Origin: a virus
Length of the DNA: 55,782 bases
IMG/VR virus record: IMGVR_UViG_3300031788_000021
Location: 1 to 55,782 of that record
Reading direction: 5' to 3' (one strand)
Part shown: in pieces, positions 47,193 to 55,782 of the stretch
Layout: each line of letters starts with the position of its first letter
How positions within the stretch are numbered: position 1 is the stretch's first letter
Translations under genes and position numbers: made by a program
The notes under the pieces: model-generated
The model's input: the letters and a program-made list of their open reading frames with translations, nothing else
The model's database searches: none
What the model was told of the DNA's origin: nothing

Positions 47193-50147
47193 ATGAAGGA
47201 CGAGAAGCCGCTGCACCAGGTCATCGCCGAAAAGTCCGGGATGCTCAACAAGATCATCCAGGCCAAATTTGGGGGCAACCCCGATGCGACCGCAGCCAGC
47301 GGCCAAGAAAATACTGTGGGGGACAACACCATGAAAGTGACGCGAAGCCAGGCCTCGAACGCTCCCGGAGAAGTCCGGGATGGGAAGCTCGTGGACGTGA
47401 AGGCGATGGCCGCCGCTGCGGCCCGGCAGGACGTGCCCGCAACCGATCTCGTGGCGTTGGCCCGCGCCAACGACCCCTACAACGAGAACTCCGCGATCCC
47501 CGCGACAATCGCCGGGGCCGTGACCGCTGCCGTCGAGGGCCTCCCCGGACAGGAAGTCTCCCAGGACAAGTCCAATGATGGAGCCCTGGGCAGCGTCGAG
47601 AAGACCCAGGCCGAGATGCTGAGCAATAAGCAGCACCCCGCCATCGAGAAGGCGGTCGAGACCCAGGTCGAGTCCCAGGTCGGGACCACCGACCCCTACA
47701 AGTCCCTGCACGCCAGCGCCGAGGTCGACCAGATCGTGGCCCGGGCCCAGGCCGTGCTCTCCGGAGCCGAGAAGATCAGGAAGGCCGCGACCGAAGTCGG
47801 CGAGCACCCCGGTGCGGGCAAGACCGAGGACGGCGGCCAGGGCAAGGTCTCCGGAGACCCGGCCAAGAACCCCCAGCAGTCGGCCAAGACCCTGGGCGAC
47901 GGCGGCGCCGAGAAGGGCGCGTCCCTCTCCGGCAGGACCTCGCGCAGGGACGTGGTCGCCGCGATCAAGGCCGAAATGGCCCGTCGCGCCAAAGTCGAGG
48001 GCGCCTTGATCGACCCCGCTGGCGACGGCGCGTCCCAGGACCCCAAGGAAGGCGCAGCGTCCATGGGTGACGGCGGCACGGAGAAGGCCGCCGCCGTCAC
48101 CGCCGAGAAGAAGGATCGGCCCGTGGCGCCGATGCCCGAGAACAAGCAGCGCTACAAGCGCGACGAGGACAACCGCGACGAGGAGGCCGAGTCCTACTGG
48201 AAGAAGAACAAGGCCGACGAGCGCCGCTTCGAGAGGGAGCCCGCGACGAATCGCCCCATCAATAAGGAACTCCAGGAGAAGCTGCCGACGCTCGCGCTGA
48301 TGAAGCGCGAACTCATTACCCGCGTGGCCGCGCTCCAGGACGTCATTGCCTCCGACGACGTCGCGCTGCGGCTGCACCTGAAGCGCCGCCACTACAACAA
48401 GGACGAGGCCAGCGACATGGACTTCGCGGGCGCGGCGGGGAAGACCAAGGGCGAGATCAGCACCGAGCACGCCCAGCGTAAGAACGATACGCACCCGTTC
48501 AGCCCGATGATGAGCCGCCTCTGGGCCGCGTACGGTCCCGTCAAGACCGCCGCCGACACCGGCTACGAGGGCAAGCTCCAGAAGGCCGAGGGCCGGGACG
48601 AACTCCGGAAGCAGGTCAACGAGTGGAAGACCGCGCTAAAAGGCATCACCTCCGAGGACAAGGGCTCCGAGGAGAAGCTGAACAACCTCAACTCCCAGAT
48701 CGAGAAGGGGGAGAAGGAGCTGGCCAAGGCCTCCGGCGTCCGCACGGGCCTGCCCTTCGCCGAGGCCATGGCCAATACCCTGGACCGCCTCGCCGTCATC
48801 GCCGCCGTCCTCCCCGACATCAATGAGATGGCCGAGGACTCCCACGAGGAGGTGAAGTCGTCCAAGGACAAGCCCCACGGCACCGGCGCCGCCGATCAGA
48901 CCCTGGACCTCCTTGAGGCCCTGGGCGAGACCGTCGAAGACATGGAGCAGACCATCATCAAGCTCCTCAAGGAGATGGGCCACCCCGAACTCGCGAAGAA
49001 GAAGGAGAAGGGCGAGAAGGCGGAGGAGAAGGCCGAGGGCGGGGCCGAAGCCGAGGACAAGAAGGGCCCGCCCAAGCCCGAGGCCGGAGAGGGTCTGCCC
49101 GGGGCCAAGGGCCCGATGGACTTCGGGGCCGAGGACGAGGCCGTGGAGATGATCGCGAGCAACACCAAGCTCGACGCCGGGACCCGGCGCGCCCAGATCA
49201 ACGAACTCCGCAAGGGCTCCGAGTGGAAGGCCCAGCTCCTCAAGGTCGCATCCAAGGCCGACGCCGCCAAGGCCGACGTCCTGGCCTCCTACTGGGAGGT
49301 CCTGCGCAACGGCGAGACCGTGCTCAAGCTCTGCGCTGCGGACGCGTACCCGGTAAAGACCGCCCAGAAGCAGGCGGAAGCCTTCGCCTGGTTCGCGACC
49401 CGGGATTACGGCAAGAAGCTGCTGGCCTCGGTCAAGTACGAGGGCCTGGCCAAGACCGCGAGGCTCCTCGGGGTCTCGCCCATGGTCCGGCAGGCTGCCG
49501 GTTCCTCCGGCGCCTTCAACGAGTACCAGACCTCGCGCCCCGCTGCCCCGGATAAGGCCCTGACCTCGGGACCGGCGGACAACCCCGGTCTGGAGGGCAA
49601 GGACCTACTGGCCTTCTACACCAAGGCCTACGGCAGCGCCGAGTTCGCCCGGGAGCTGGTGAAGCAGTACGAGCAGCGGCAGGCGATGGCCAAGGAGTTG
49701 GCCGCGCTCAAGAAGACCGTGGCCGCCCAGGAGCACCGCAGCGACGCGCTCCAGAAGGACATGGAGATGCGGGCGAAGGCGACCAGGGCCCTGGCCCTGG
49801 CCGACGTCGCCATCGACAAGGGCCTGCTCAACGAGGACAAGAAGGCCTCGTTCATCGACAAGCTCATGGTCGGGGACGAGACCTCGTTCTCGGCCACGGC
49901 GGAGATCGTGCAGAACATGAACAAGATCGCGGCGCCCAAGCCCGAGGACAAGAAGGAGGAGGGCAAGGACGGCGAGAAGAAGGAGGCGGGCAAGACCACG
50001 GCCCGGGACTTGATCCGCATTGCCGCCGCCAGTGGCGGCCTCAAGACCGCGACCGTGCTCCCCGCCAGCAGCGTCAGCACCGGCGGGTTGCAGGAGCAGC
50101 TGGGATCGCTGTGGCGCGTGCCCCCGACTCCTAAGGCAGAGGCGTAA
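47193..50147 (+). CDS. Large scaffold/core-like protein
   Basis: The product has 984 residues; ATG 47193 follows GAGGGAGGAGC. Very rich in Lys, Glu and Ala, with long predicted coiled coils and disordered linkers; the C-terminal helix (KQYEQRQAMAKELAALKKTV, then DEKASF-like segment) resembles scaffolding proteins. Several [VL]-K-[TV]-A-[SA] elements occur (VKTAAD, LLKVASKAD, LKTATVL). Its place between prohead protease and major capsid genes is where scaffolds lie. It is longer than most scaffolds, so it may also include internal-core or delivered domains. No enzyme motif seen. Confidence 0.6.
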   Translation: MKDEKPLHQVIAEKSGMLNKIIQAKFGGNPDATAASGQENTVGDNTMKVTRSQASNAPGEVRDGKLVDVKAMAAAAARQDVPATDLVALARANDPYNENSAIPATIAGAVTAAVEGLPGQEVSQDKSNDGALGSVEKTQAEMLSNKQHPAIEKAVETQVESQVGTTDPYKSLHASAEVDQIVARAQAVLSGAEKIRKAATEVGEHPGAGKTEDGGQGKVSGDPAKNPQQSAKTLGDGGAEKGASLSGRTSRRDVVAAIKAEMARRAKVEGALIDPAGDGASQDPKEGAASMGDGGTEKAAAVTAEKKDRPVAPMPENKQRYKRDEDNRDEEAESYWKKNKADERRFEREPATNRPINKELQEKLPTLALMKRELITRVAALQDVIASDDVALRLHLKRRHYNKDEASDMDFAGAAGKTKGEISTEHAQRKNDTHPFSPMMSRLWAAYGPVKTAADTGYEGKLQKAEGRDELRKQVNEWKTALKGITSEDKGSEEKLNNLNSQIEKGEKELAKASGVRTGLPFAEAMANTLDRLAVIAAVLPDINEMAEDSHEEVKSSKDKPHGTGAADQTLDLLEALGETVEDMEQTIIKLLKEMGHPELAKKKEKGEKAEEKAEGGAEAEDKKGPPKPEAGEGLPGAKGPMDFGAEDEAVEMIASNTKLDAGTRRAQINELRKGSEWKAQLLKVASKADAAKADVLASYWEVLRNGETVLKLCAADAYPVKTAQKQAEAFAWFATRDYGKKLLASVKYEGLAKTARLLGVSPMVRQAAGSSGAFNEYQTSRPAAPDKALTSGPADNPGLEGKDLLAFYTKAYGSAEFARELVKQYEQRQAMAKELAALKKTVAAQEHRSDALQKDMEMRAKATRALALADVAIDKGLLNEDKKASFIDKLMVGDETSFSATAEIVQNMNKIAAPKPEDKKEEGKDGEKKEAGKTTARDLIRIAAASGGLKTATVLPASSVSTGGLQEQLGSLWRVPPTPKAEA

Positions 50148-50216
50148 GCGAGAGATATAGGGCGGAAGCCGCCGACGGCACAGTGCGCGGCAACGCCTGA
50201 GTAAGGAGGAACGGAA

Positions 50217-50774
50217 ATGCTCAGAACGCAAGGGATGTATGAGGGCGTTCCGATCGGTGACAAGAAGCTGTTCTCCGGAGTGGAAGCTGCGTTCGGCGGC
50301 GTGACCGCTGAACTGCTCGGGGCCTCGGCCTTGGGCTTGCAGAAGCCCTACGGCGAGCAGGAACTCGGCTTCGCGGCGGGCAAGATCGCCCAGCTCGTGT
50401 CCGAGACCGACGGGACTTTGGCTGTGACCATCTCCGATGGCACGCAGCCCGAGGGAATCTTCGCGGATTCCTTCATCGACACGCTGAAGTCCGGGAAGGC
50501 GACGTACTACGCCTTCTTCGGGGACTACTTCACGGACCAGTTCGACCTGACTCCGGCCAACGCTCCGTACCTCGTGGGCTTGGACCTCTACGTCGTGGCT
50601 GGCACCGGCGTCGCCGATCCGGTGCGGGGGCTGCTGACCATCGACCGGACCAAGGCCGCAGGCTACAGCGCCGGACCCCCGGTCACCAGCACGGGGAAGA
50701 GGGTCGGACACGTCTTCCAGGTCCCGGACCTGGCCAACGGAGTGCTCCTGGGCTTCCACTGGCAGGTCAGCTAG
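50217..50774 (+). CDS. Head decoration-like protein
   Basis: The product has 185 residues; TAAGGAGGA precedes the ATG. Gly-rich beta protein (MYEGVPIGDKKLFSGVEAAF, then TVTISDGTQPEGIFADSF). Position directly before the major capsid gene and the fold-like pattern suggest a capsid-stabilising or decoration protein. No firm family assignment. Confidence 0.5.
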   Translation: MLRTQGMYEGVPIGDKKLFSGVEAAFGGVTAELLGASALGLQKPYGEQELGFAAGKIAQLVSETDGTLAVTISDGTQPEGIFADSFIDTLKSGKATYYAFFGDYFTDQFDLTPANAPYLVGLDLYVVAGTGVADPVRGLLTIDRTKAAGYSAGPPVTSTGKRVGHVFQVPDLANGVLLGFHWQVS

Positions 50775-50796
50775 AGCTGACCTGAGACGAGTCTCA
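50764..50796. terminator. Two adjacent perfect palindromes
   Basis: AGGTCAGCT-AG-AGCTGACCT (50764-50783) contains the stop codon of the decoration-like gene. It is followed at once by TGAGAC-GA-GTCTCA (50783-50796). Both are perfect. No T-run, so likely RNA processing, attenuation or protein binding between decoration and capsid genes. Confidence 0.4.
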
Positions 50797-50870
50797 CGCC
50801 GCAGACGCAGACGTCGCACCGCGACGGGCCCGGACGGCCAGTGGCCCGCGCATCGAAGGAGGAGGTCAGC

Positions 50871-51752
50871 ATGAACGCACAAGCAACGATGACCCCCGAG
50901 CAGAAGGAGTTCCTGATCGAGGAAGCGCTGAAGACCGAAGCCGGTCGCATGGCGCTGGCCAGCAGCATGGCCAACCCGATCCGCTTGACCTTGGACTATC
51001 AAGGCATCGGACGGAAGCTCCTCGTCGTGGACCCCCTGCCTCAGGGCGCCTTGCCGGTTTACGACAAGGACGTGAAAATCCCCGTGATCGTGGTCTCCAA
51101 GCGCGGCTCCGCGCCGGACTCGATCGTGGAGGGCGAGCGCATCACCGTCGGGACCTGGGAGATCGTGTCTTACCCCCAGGTGCGGTTCAGTCAGGTCAAG
51201 GAGCGCCGCTACAACCTGATCGACCGCGCCCAGCAGCGCGCGAAGCTCGATCTGATGGCCGAGGAAGACCGGAACGTCTTCAACGCCATCGATCGGTCCA
51301 GCAACCTGCTGAACCCCGAGACGACCGTGGCCAACCAGTTGACCCGAGACGCTCTGGTCAGCGGCCTCGCTGAGATCGGGAAATGGGACCTCGTGCCCGC
51401 GAAGTTCGTCATGAACTTCTCCGAGTACTCCGACCTCATGAAGTTCGGGCGGGATCAGTTCGATCCCGTGACCCAGCGGGAAGTCCTCCAGACCGGCCTC
51501 GTCGGCCACCTCTGGACCCTGGATATCCTGGTCTCCAAGATCGTGCCGCGCGGGACCATCTGGGTCATCGCCGAGCCCGAGTTCACGGGCGTGATCCCGA
51601 TCCGCCAGGACGTCAACGTCATCCCTGCGGACAAGCCCGAGCGCCTGCGCCTGGGCTGGGTCGTGTACGAGGAACTGGGAATCGCGGTGGTCAACCCCCG
51701 CGCCTGCTCCCGGATCAACGTCACGGGCAAACCCACCTTCGTTCCGTTCTAA
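50871..51752 (+). CDS. Major capsid protein, HK97 fold
   Basis: The product has 293 residues; ATG 50871 preceded by GAAGGAGGAGGT, one of the strongest binding sites in the window. Pattern of HK97-type shells: RRYNLIDRAQQRAKLDLMAE, EIGKWDLVPAKFVMNFSEY, SKIVPRGTIWVIAEPEFTG, VIPIRQDVNVIPADKPERLR and GWVVYEELGIAVVNPRACSR. It lies after protease and decoration-like genes and is followed by a strong hairpin. Expected to be the most abundant virion protein. Little sign of a long N-terminal delta domain; scaffolding is probably from the 984-residue neighbour. Confidence 0.82.
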   Translation: MNAQATMTPEQKEFLIEEALKTEAGRMALASSMANPIRLTLDYQGIGRKLLVVDPLPQGALPVYDKDVKIPVIVVSKRGSAPDSIVEGERITVGTWEIVSYPQVRFSQVKERRYNLIDRAQQRAKLDLMAEEDRNVFNAIDRSSNLLNPETTVANQLTRDALVSGLAEIGKWDLVPAKFVMNFSEYSDLMKFGRDQFDPVTQREVLQTGLVGHLWTLDILVSKIVPRGTIWVIAEPEFTGVIPIRQDVNVIPADKPERLRLGWVVYEELGIAVVNPRACSRINVTGKPTFVPF

Positions 51753-51769
51753 ACGAGGGCGGTTGAAAA

Positions 51770-51797
51770 GCCCGGGGCCCCGCGAGGGGCCCCGGGC
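51770..51797. terminator. 12-bp GC hairpin with GCGA tetraloop after capsid gene
   Basis: GCCCGGGGCCCC and GGGGCCCCGGGC around a GNRA-type loop (GCGA). AAAA precedes it, which on the minus strand would read as a T-run; on the plus strand there is only CAAAG. It may limit read-through or protect the capsid mRNA end. Confidence 0.6.
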
Positions 51798-51883
51798 AAA
51801 GTCCGCAAACGTGAGGCAGTGGATAGGGGAGACACCCCGGCGAAAGTCAACTTACAACAAAAAAATTCAAGGAGGGCATGAAC

Positions 51884-52480
51884 ATGCCGACATCAGCGGG
51901 ATCGGACGGTTGGGACAACGAGGGCCGGGTCTATACGGTGATCAAGAACGCGACGAGGAACTCGAAGATCGTTCTGTCGATGCTCAACGGCATCGAGATA
52001 GGACCCGGGCAGGTTCTGGATTTGAGGACGGCTTTCCGCAAATCCCAGGTCGTGGACGCTGCGCACGAGATCGCGTCCCTGATCAGGACGGGCCATCTCC
52101 TGGACATCGGGGAAGGAGCGGCCAAGGGCCCGGCGCCGGTGAACACCGGTATGCCGACCCAGGCCGAGATGCAGGACCGGATCAGGCAGAACCTGATCCG
52201 CGACATCAGCGACTCATCGAGCATGAGCGCTCTGGAAGACTGGATGGCCAACAAGGACCCGGAGATCGCGAAGGCGGCCAAGCTCCGCGCCGACATCCTC
52301 CTGGGAAACCGCACGGACTCCGGGGAGCTGATCCCTGGTTCCGAGGAGACCTCGGCGAAGCCGACGGAGCTGATCCGCAGCGGCAGTGTCAACGGCGCGC
52401 CTGAGGCGGCCACGGCCACAGCCACAGTCGGGGCCGGGATCATCCGCAGGGCCGGAGTCGAGTCCGGGATCATCGAATAG
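51884..52480 (+). CDS. Virion protein with shared N-terminal domain
   Basis: The product has 198 residues. I chose ATG 51884 because GGAGGG ends 7 bases before it; an ATG at 51878 is too close. Residues ~15-75 (VYTVIKNATRNSKIVLSM ... LIRTGHLLDIGEG) resemble the N-terminal domains at 3372 and 6989. The remainder is helical (SSMSALEDWMANKDPEIAKA). Probably a tail or head-tail protein. Confidence 0.6.
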   Translation: MPTSAGSDGWDNEGRVYTVIKNATRNSKIVLSMLNGIEIGPGQVLDLRTAFRKSQVVDAAHEIASLIRTGHLLDIGEGAAKGPAPVNTGMPTQAEMQDRIRQNLIRDISDSSSMSALEDWMANKDPEIAKAAKLRADILLGNRTDSGELIPGSEETSAKPTELIRSGSVNGAPEAATATATVGAGIIRRAGVESGIIE

Positions 52481-52499
52481 ACGCATAGGGGGTGTTCAC

Positions 52500-55016
52500 A
52501 TGCCTACGGATTCGCTGCCAGCACCGTTCTTCGCACCCGGGGACTACGACGGCGTTCCCAAACAGGTGCCGACGCAGTTCACCCCGACGGCCCCGTCCAA
52601 TGTGAACACCCCCAACGTGCCCCTGCCCCTGCCTGAGGGCTCAGACAACCCCAAGCACGTGCAGGTCTTCGCCTACGACCCCCTGAGCAGCCAGTTCAAG
52701 CCCGTAAACTGGGTCGACGGTCAGCTCTCGGTCGACGCCACATTCAGCGGCTCGATCTCGGTCGGGGCCGTCACCCTGAAGGACGGGGCGAGCGGAACCC
52801 TGGGATCGATCATCCCCGTGGGCGCCGTGAACGCCCAGGTCGTGACCGTCAGCGCGACGCAGGCCGCGATCCCGGTCACGATCGCCGGAGGCTCGTTCGA
52901 CGTCAGCGAGAACCTGGCAGAGGTCGGTGGCGCTCCCATAGCCCTGGGCCAGGCCGCGATGGCCGCGTCCCTGCCCGTGGTTATTGCCTCTAATCAGACG
53001 GCACTGCCCGTGTCTGGGACCGTGGCAGTCTCTAATTTCCCGGCCAGTCAGCCGGTCTCGGGGACGATCACAGCAAATCAGGGCGGAGCCCCCTGGTCTC
53101 AGAATATAACGGAAATTGGCGGTTCTTCAGTTGCCTTGGGCCAGGCTCTCATGGCCGCGTCCCTGCCCGTGGTCATGGCCTCGGACTACGTCCAGTCACC
53201 CTCCGCAGACCTCAGCGCGTCGGGTACGATCACCGCCCTCAATGGCTCGGTCACCCTCCCGATCCACGGCTGCGGCTCCGCGATCTTCACCGTCACCGGG
53301 ACCTGGGCCGGGACCCTGGCGTTGCAGGGCCTGGCCGCAGACGGAGCCACCTGGCTGTCCTTGGTCGGGAACACGGGCTCCACCGGGACCTACGCGGTCC
53401 AGAACGCGATCTCAGCCAACGGCTCGTACAAGGTCATCAACATCGCGTCGTTCATGCAGATCAGGGCCACGGCCACGGCCTTCACCTCGGGTCCGATCAG
53501 CGTCGGGATCGTCGCCGCGTCCCCGGTCCAGCGCAACGAGGTCGTGCAGCTCAATGCCGCGAACCTGAACGCCACCGTCAGCGGCTCCGTCTCGGTCTCT
53601 AATTTCCCGGCCAGTCAGCCGGTCTCGGGGACGGTGACAGCGAATACCCAGGCCGACGTCGCCCTGGCTTCGCAGACTATAACGGTCCAGGACACGGGGT
53701 CGACCTCGACCGTAGTCGCGGACGGCCAGACCTGGTACTCCGGGACCCCAACTGCGGGGAGCGCGGCCACATTCGCGATGCCCTCGTGCGAAACCGCTCA
53801 ATTGGAGATCACGGGGACCTGGACCGGGACCCTGCAAGTGGAAGTCTCAGGGGATGGCACGACCTGGGTCACCCGATCCCTCCACGTCGGTGGGACCGCG
53901 ATACTCGCGTCCTCGTTCACGGCCAACATCTTCGGTGCGGCCAATGTCGGGGGCAAGTCCTATATCCGAGTCAGGGCCATCGCCGCCATAACCGGGACCG
54001 CGACCGTATCCTGCCTGGTCTCGAACAACCCCACGCTCTTCTACATCGCCAACTCCCTGAGGTTGTGCGACACCTCGAACCCGCTGGCGGTCCAGACCAT
54101 GGTCATCAAGCCCGCGAGCACGCCAGCGGCGGCAGCGGACGCGTCCATGGTCGTGGCCATGAGCCCGAACAGCCCCTTGCCTGCTGGCACCAACGCCCTG
54201 GGGACGGTCGCGGCTCAGACGGTGGATGTCCCGGTATCCGCCCCCGTGAACATAACCGCGCAGGATACGGCTACGACCGCTACGGTCGTGGCCATAACAA
54301 GCTCGTTAAACCAGACGATGTACTCAGGGACTCCGACCACGGGCTCTGCGGCGATCTTCCCCGTTGGGACATACTCCTACGATACGGCTCAGGTCAACGT
54401 CTCCGGTACGTGGACGGGGACGATCCAGGTCGAGACCTCGGACGACGGAGGCGTGACCTACGTTTCGCACTCGCTCCACATAATAAGTTCGTCCCTGTTC
54501 TTGTCGTCGTTCACGACCAACGTCATTGGCTCGGCGAACATGGGCGGGAAGACCCATATCAGGGTCCGTGCCATCGCGGCCTGGACCGGGACCGCTGCGG
54601 TCAGGGTCGTGTTCTCCAACAACCCCACCAGCATCTATGTGGCCAATGCCCTGAGGATCACTGATGGCGCCACATCCGTCACGTCCATGGCGGTCAAGCC
54701 CGCGTCGACCCCGGCGGCGGCGACGGACCCGGCTGCGGTCGTGACGACGCAGCGGGCCTCGACTCTGAACACGAACCAGGTCTCGGTCGGGAACACGCCG
54801 ACGCTTATCATCGCCGCGAACACCAGCCGCAAGCGCATCGTCATCACCAACCTCGGGACCACCAATGTCTTCATCGGGGGCAGCGCCGTCACCACGACCA
54901 CGGGCCAGCTCCTACAGGGCCTGGCTGGGTACCCACTCGCCCTCTACTGCACGGGCGCGATCTACGGTGTCGCGACCCCGAACCAGAGCGTCGCCTACTC
55001 AGAGGAGGCCATCTGA
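52500..55016 (+). CDS. Beta-repeat tail/fibre-type structural protein
   Basis: The product has 838 residues. Start ATG 52500. It contains the recurrent phage element MAASLPVVIASNQTALPVSG, and two copies of VSNFPASQPVSGT (near nt 53020-53060 and 53600-53640). Two beta-sandwich-like units follow (ITGTWTGTLQVEVSGDGTTW and VSGTWTGTIQVETSDDGGVT), each ending with a conserved I-R-V-R-A-I-A-A element. The final ~70 residues are a separate beta domain. Typical of phage fibre, baseplate or decoration proteins. The next gene starts inside its stop. Confidence 0.7.
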   Translation: MPTDSLPAPFFAPGDYDGVPKQVPTQFTPTAPSNVNTPNVPLPLPEGSDNPKHVQVFAYDPLSSQFKPVNWVDGQLSVDATFSGSISVGAVTLKDGASGTLGSIIPVGAVNAQVVTVSATQAAIPVTIAGGSFDVSENLAEVGGAPIALGQAAMAASLPVVIASNQTALPVSGTVAVSNFPASQPVSGTITANQGGAPWSQNITEIGGSSVALGQALMAASLPVVMASDYVQSPSADLSASGTITALNGSVTLPIHGCGSAIFTVTGTWAGTLALQGLAADGATWLSLVGNTGSTGTYAVQNAISANGSYKVINIASFMQIRATATAFTSGPISVGIVAASPVQRNEVVQLNAANLNATVSGSVSVSNFPASQPVSGTVTANTQADVALASQTITVQDTGSTSTVVADGQTWYSGTPTAGSAATFAMPSCETAQLEITGTWTGTLQVEVSGDGTTWVTRSLHVGGTAILASSFTANIFGAANVGGKSYIRVRAIAAITGTATVSCLVSNNPTLFYIANSLRLCDTSNPLAVQTMVIKPASTPAAAADASMVVAMSPNSPLPAGTNALGTVAAQTVDVPVSAPVNITAQDTATTATVVAITSSLNQTMYSGTPTTGSAAIFPVGTYSYDTAQVNVSGTWTGTIQVETSDDGGVTYVSHSLHIISSSLFLSSFTTNVIGSANMGGKTHIRVRAIAAWTGTAAVRVVFSNNPTSIYVANALRITDGATSVTSMAVKPASTPAAATDPAAVVTTQRASTLNTNQVSVGNTPTLIIAANTSRKRIVITNLGTTNVFIGGSAVTTTTGQLLQGLAGYPLALYCTGAIYGVATPNQSVAYSEEAI

Positions 55017-55183
55017 TGATCCAGTACAAGGTCATCGCCGACCCGGGCCAGGACGGGGTATCCGTCGGAGACGCGTTGCAGGGAGACGGCGTCGCCCCGT
55101 TCCAGGACATGAGCAATCTCGGCGTCTACGTCGCCTGCAACTTCGTGACCGGAAATCCCCAATTCTTCCAACCGGTGAACTGA
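55016..55183 (+). CDS. Small hypothetical protein
   Basis: The product has 55 residues: MIQYKVIADPGQDGVSVGDA at the start, NPQFFQPVN at the end. The ATG shares a base with the previous stop; the next gene begins one base after its stop. Position suggests a small tail accessory protein. Confidence 0.55.
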   Translation: MIQYKVIADPGQDGVSVGDALQGDGVAPFQDMSNLGVYVACNFVTGNPQFFQPVN

Positions 55184-55184
55184 G

Positions 55185-55782
55185 ATGGCACTCACCAGCG
55201 CGGTGGCGTGGGAGGTCAGGACCGGGGGCAGCGACTCCAACGGTGGCGGATACACCGTCGGTGCCGGGGGCACTGACTACAGCCAGCAGAATGCCGCCCA
55301 AGTCGTCTTTAACGGCTCGACCATCACCGCCACCTACAAGACAGGCTCATCCTTCACGGTCACGGGCTACACCGTGGCCGCAACCGACGTCGGGAACATC
55401 GTCAATATCACGGGCGGCACTGGCTTTACCCCCGGGAGATACGAGGTCACGACCGTCAACACGTCCGTCAATACATGGAGCGTGAACGCCATCTGCTGCA
55501 CCACCGGGGCCACGGGCATGACCGGGAGGATGGGCGGCGGGTTCCTGACCATAGCCCAGGGGATAGCCGCCATGACTGTTGCCGATCAGACCATCTACGT
55601 CGCGTCCGGTACCTACAACATAACCTCAGCGCTGGCCCCCTCGGTGACCGCCGGTTACTACCAGAGCAGCCTCATAGGCTATGTCACCAACCACAGCACG
55701 ATCCCTACGGGCTCGAATCGGCCCCTGATCTCGACCGGGTCCAACGCCATAAACGGGATCACGTTTTCGGCGGCCACCGGCT
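55185..55782 (+). CDS. Beta-helix type structural protein (5' part)
   Basis: The frame is open to the window edge (199 codons). It begins MALTSAVAWEVRTGGSDSNG, followed by TDYSQQNAAQVVFNG, GNIVNITGGTGFTPGRYEVT and TIYVASGTYNI. This series is well known at the start of phage structural proteins that continue into right-handed beta-helix or pectate-lyase-like domains. Probably a tail-spike or surface protein; the end is not seen. Confidence 0.7.
   Translation, partial: MALTSAVAWEVRTGGSDSNGGGYTVGAGGTDYSQQNAAQVVFNGSTITATYKTGSSFTVTGYTVAATDVGNIVNITGGTGFTPGRYEVTTVNTSVNTWSVNAICCTTGATGMTGRMGGGFLTIAQGIAAMTVADQTIYVASGTYNITSALAPSVTAGYYQSSLIGYVTNHSTIPTGSNRPLISTGSNAINGITFSAATG

Overview
The window is 55.8 kb of GC-rich DNA in which every credible gene lies on the + strand. 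Genes are tightly packed, with many ATGA/GTGA stop-start overlaps and GGAGG-type ribosome binding sites. It is the virion-structure region of a large tailed phage, probably a jumbo or huge phage from an uncultured source. The supporting genes are a large terminase, a T4-like/large-phage portal, an SPP1 gp7/Mu F-type head-morphogenesis protein, a prohead protease, an HK97-fold major capsid protein and tail/adhesin proteins. I saw no tRNA, ribosomal gene, integrase, CRISPR array or insertion sequence. The host cannot be named; only high GC and Shine-Dalgarno use point to it.

Layout. 1-951 is non-coding, with a consensus sigma70-type promoter, a structured leader, hexanucleotide microsatellites and the first of three identical-stem hairpins. 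952-7558 holds small genes: an HTH protein, a C39-like cysteine peptidase-like protein, a secreted HNH-type nuclease, and two virion proteins sharing an N-terminal domain. 7568-18685 is a single 3705-codon gene. 18682-23854 has the large terminase and small accessory genes, including a holin-like or membrane-anchor protein. 23858-39246 has large, modular, probably internal virion proteins, one with a minimal-CRISPR-polymerase-like (mCpol/GGDEF-type) palm domain, and a candidate second HK97-fold protein. 39256-51752 is the head module: portal, head morphogenesis, prohead protease, a scaffold-like protein, a decoration-like protein and the major capsid protein. 51884-55782 holds tail or fibre-type beta-rich proteins and runs off the window.

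Main points of interest. (1) The giant gene encodes what looks like a polyvalent-type protein or polyprotein: about 18 variants of a short Arg/Trp motif (S-F-x-x-R-W-L-R-R-A), often preceded by a SHOCT-like helical hairpin, separate different small domains. These include an inorganic-pyrophosphatase-like domain and several zinc ribbons. The same module is found in another virion gene. A related [KR]-x-A-[SA] motif recurs near the N-termini of other head-region proteins, so I infer a packaging or prohead-protease processing signal. (2) Three head-assembly genes (portal, head morphogenesis, protease) each carry a LAGLIDADG intein, with three different splice-junction chemistries. (3) A palm domain of the mCpol type, with IDGDN and GGDN motifs, sits inside a structural operon. 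(4) A 390-bp in-frame cassette is bracketed by exact 27-bp direct repeats. These points come from reading the sequence and from family knowledge; no database search was possible.
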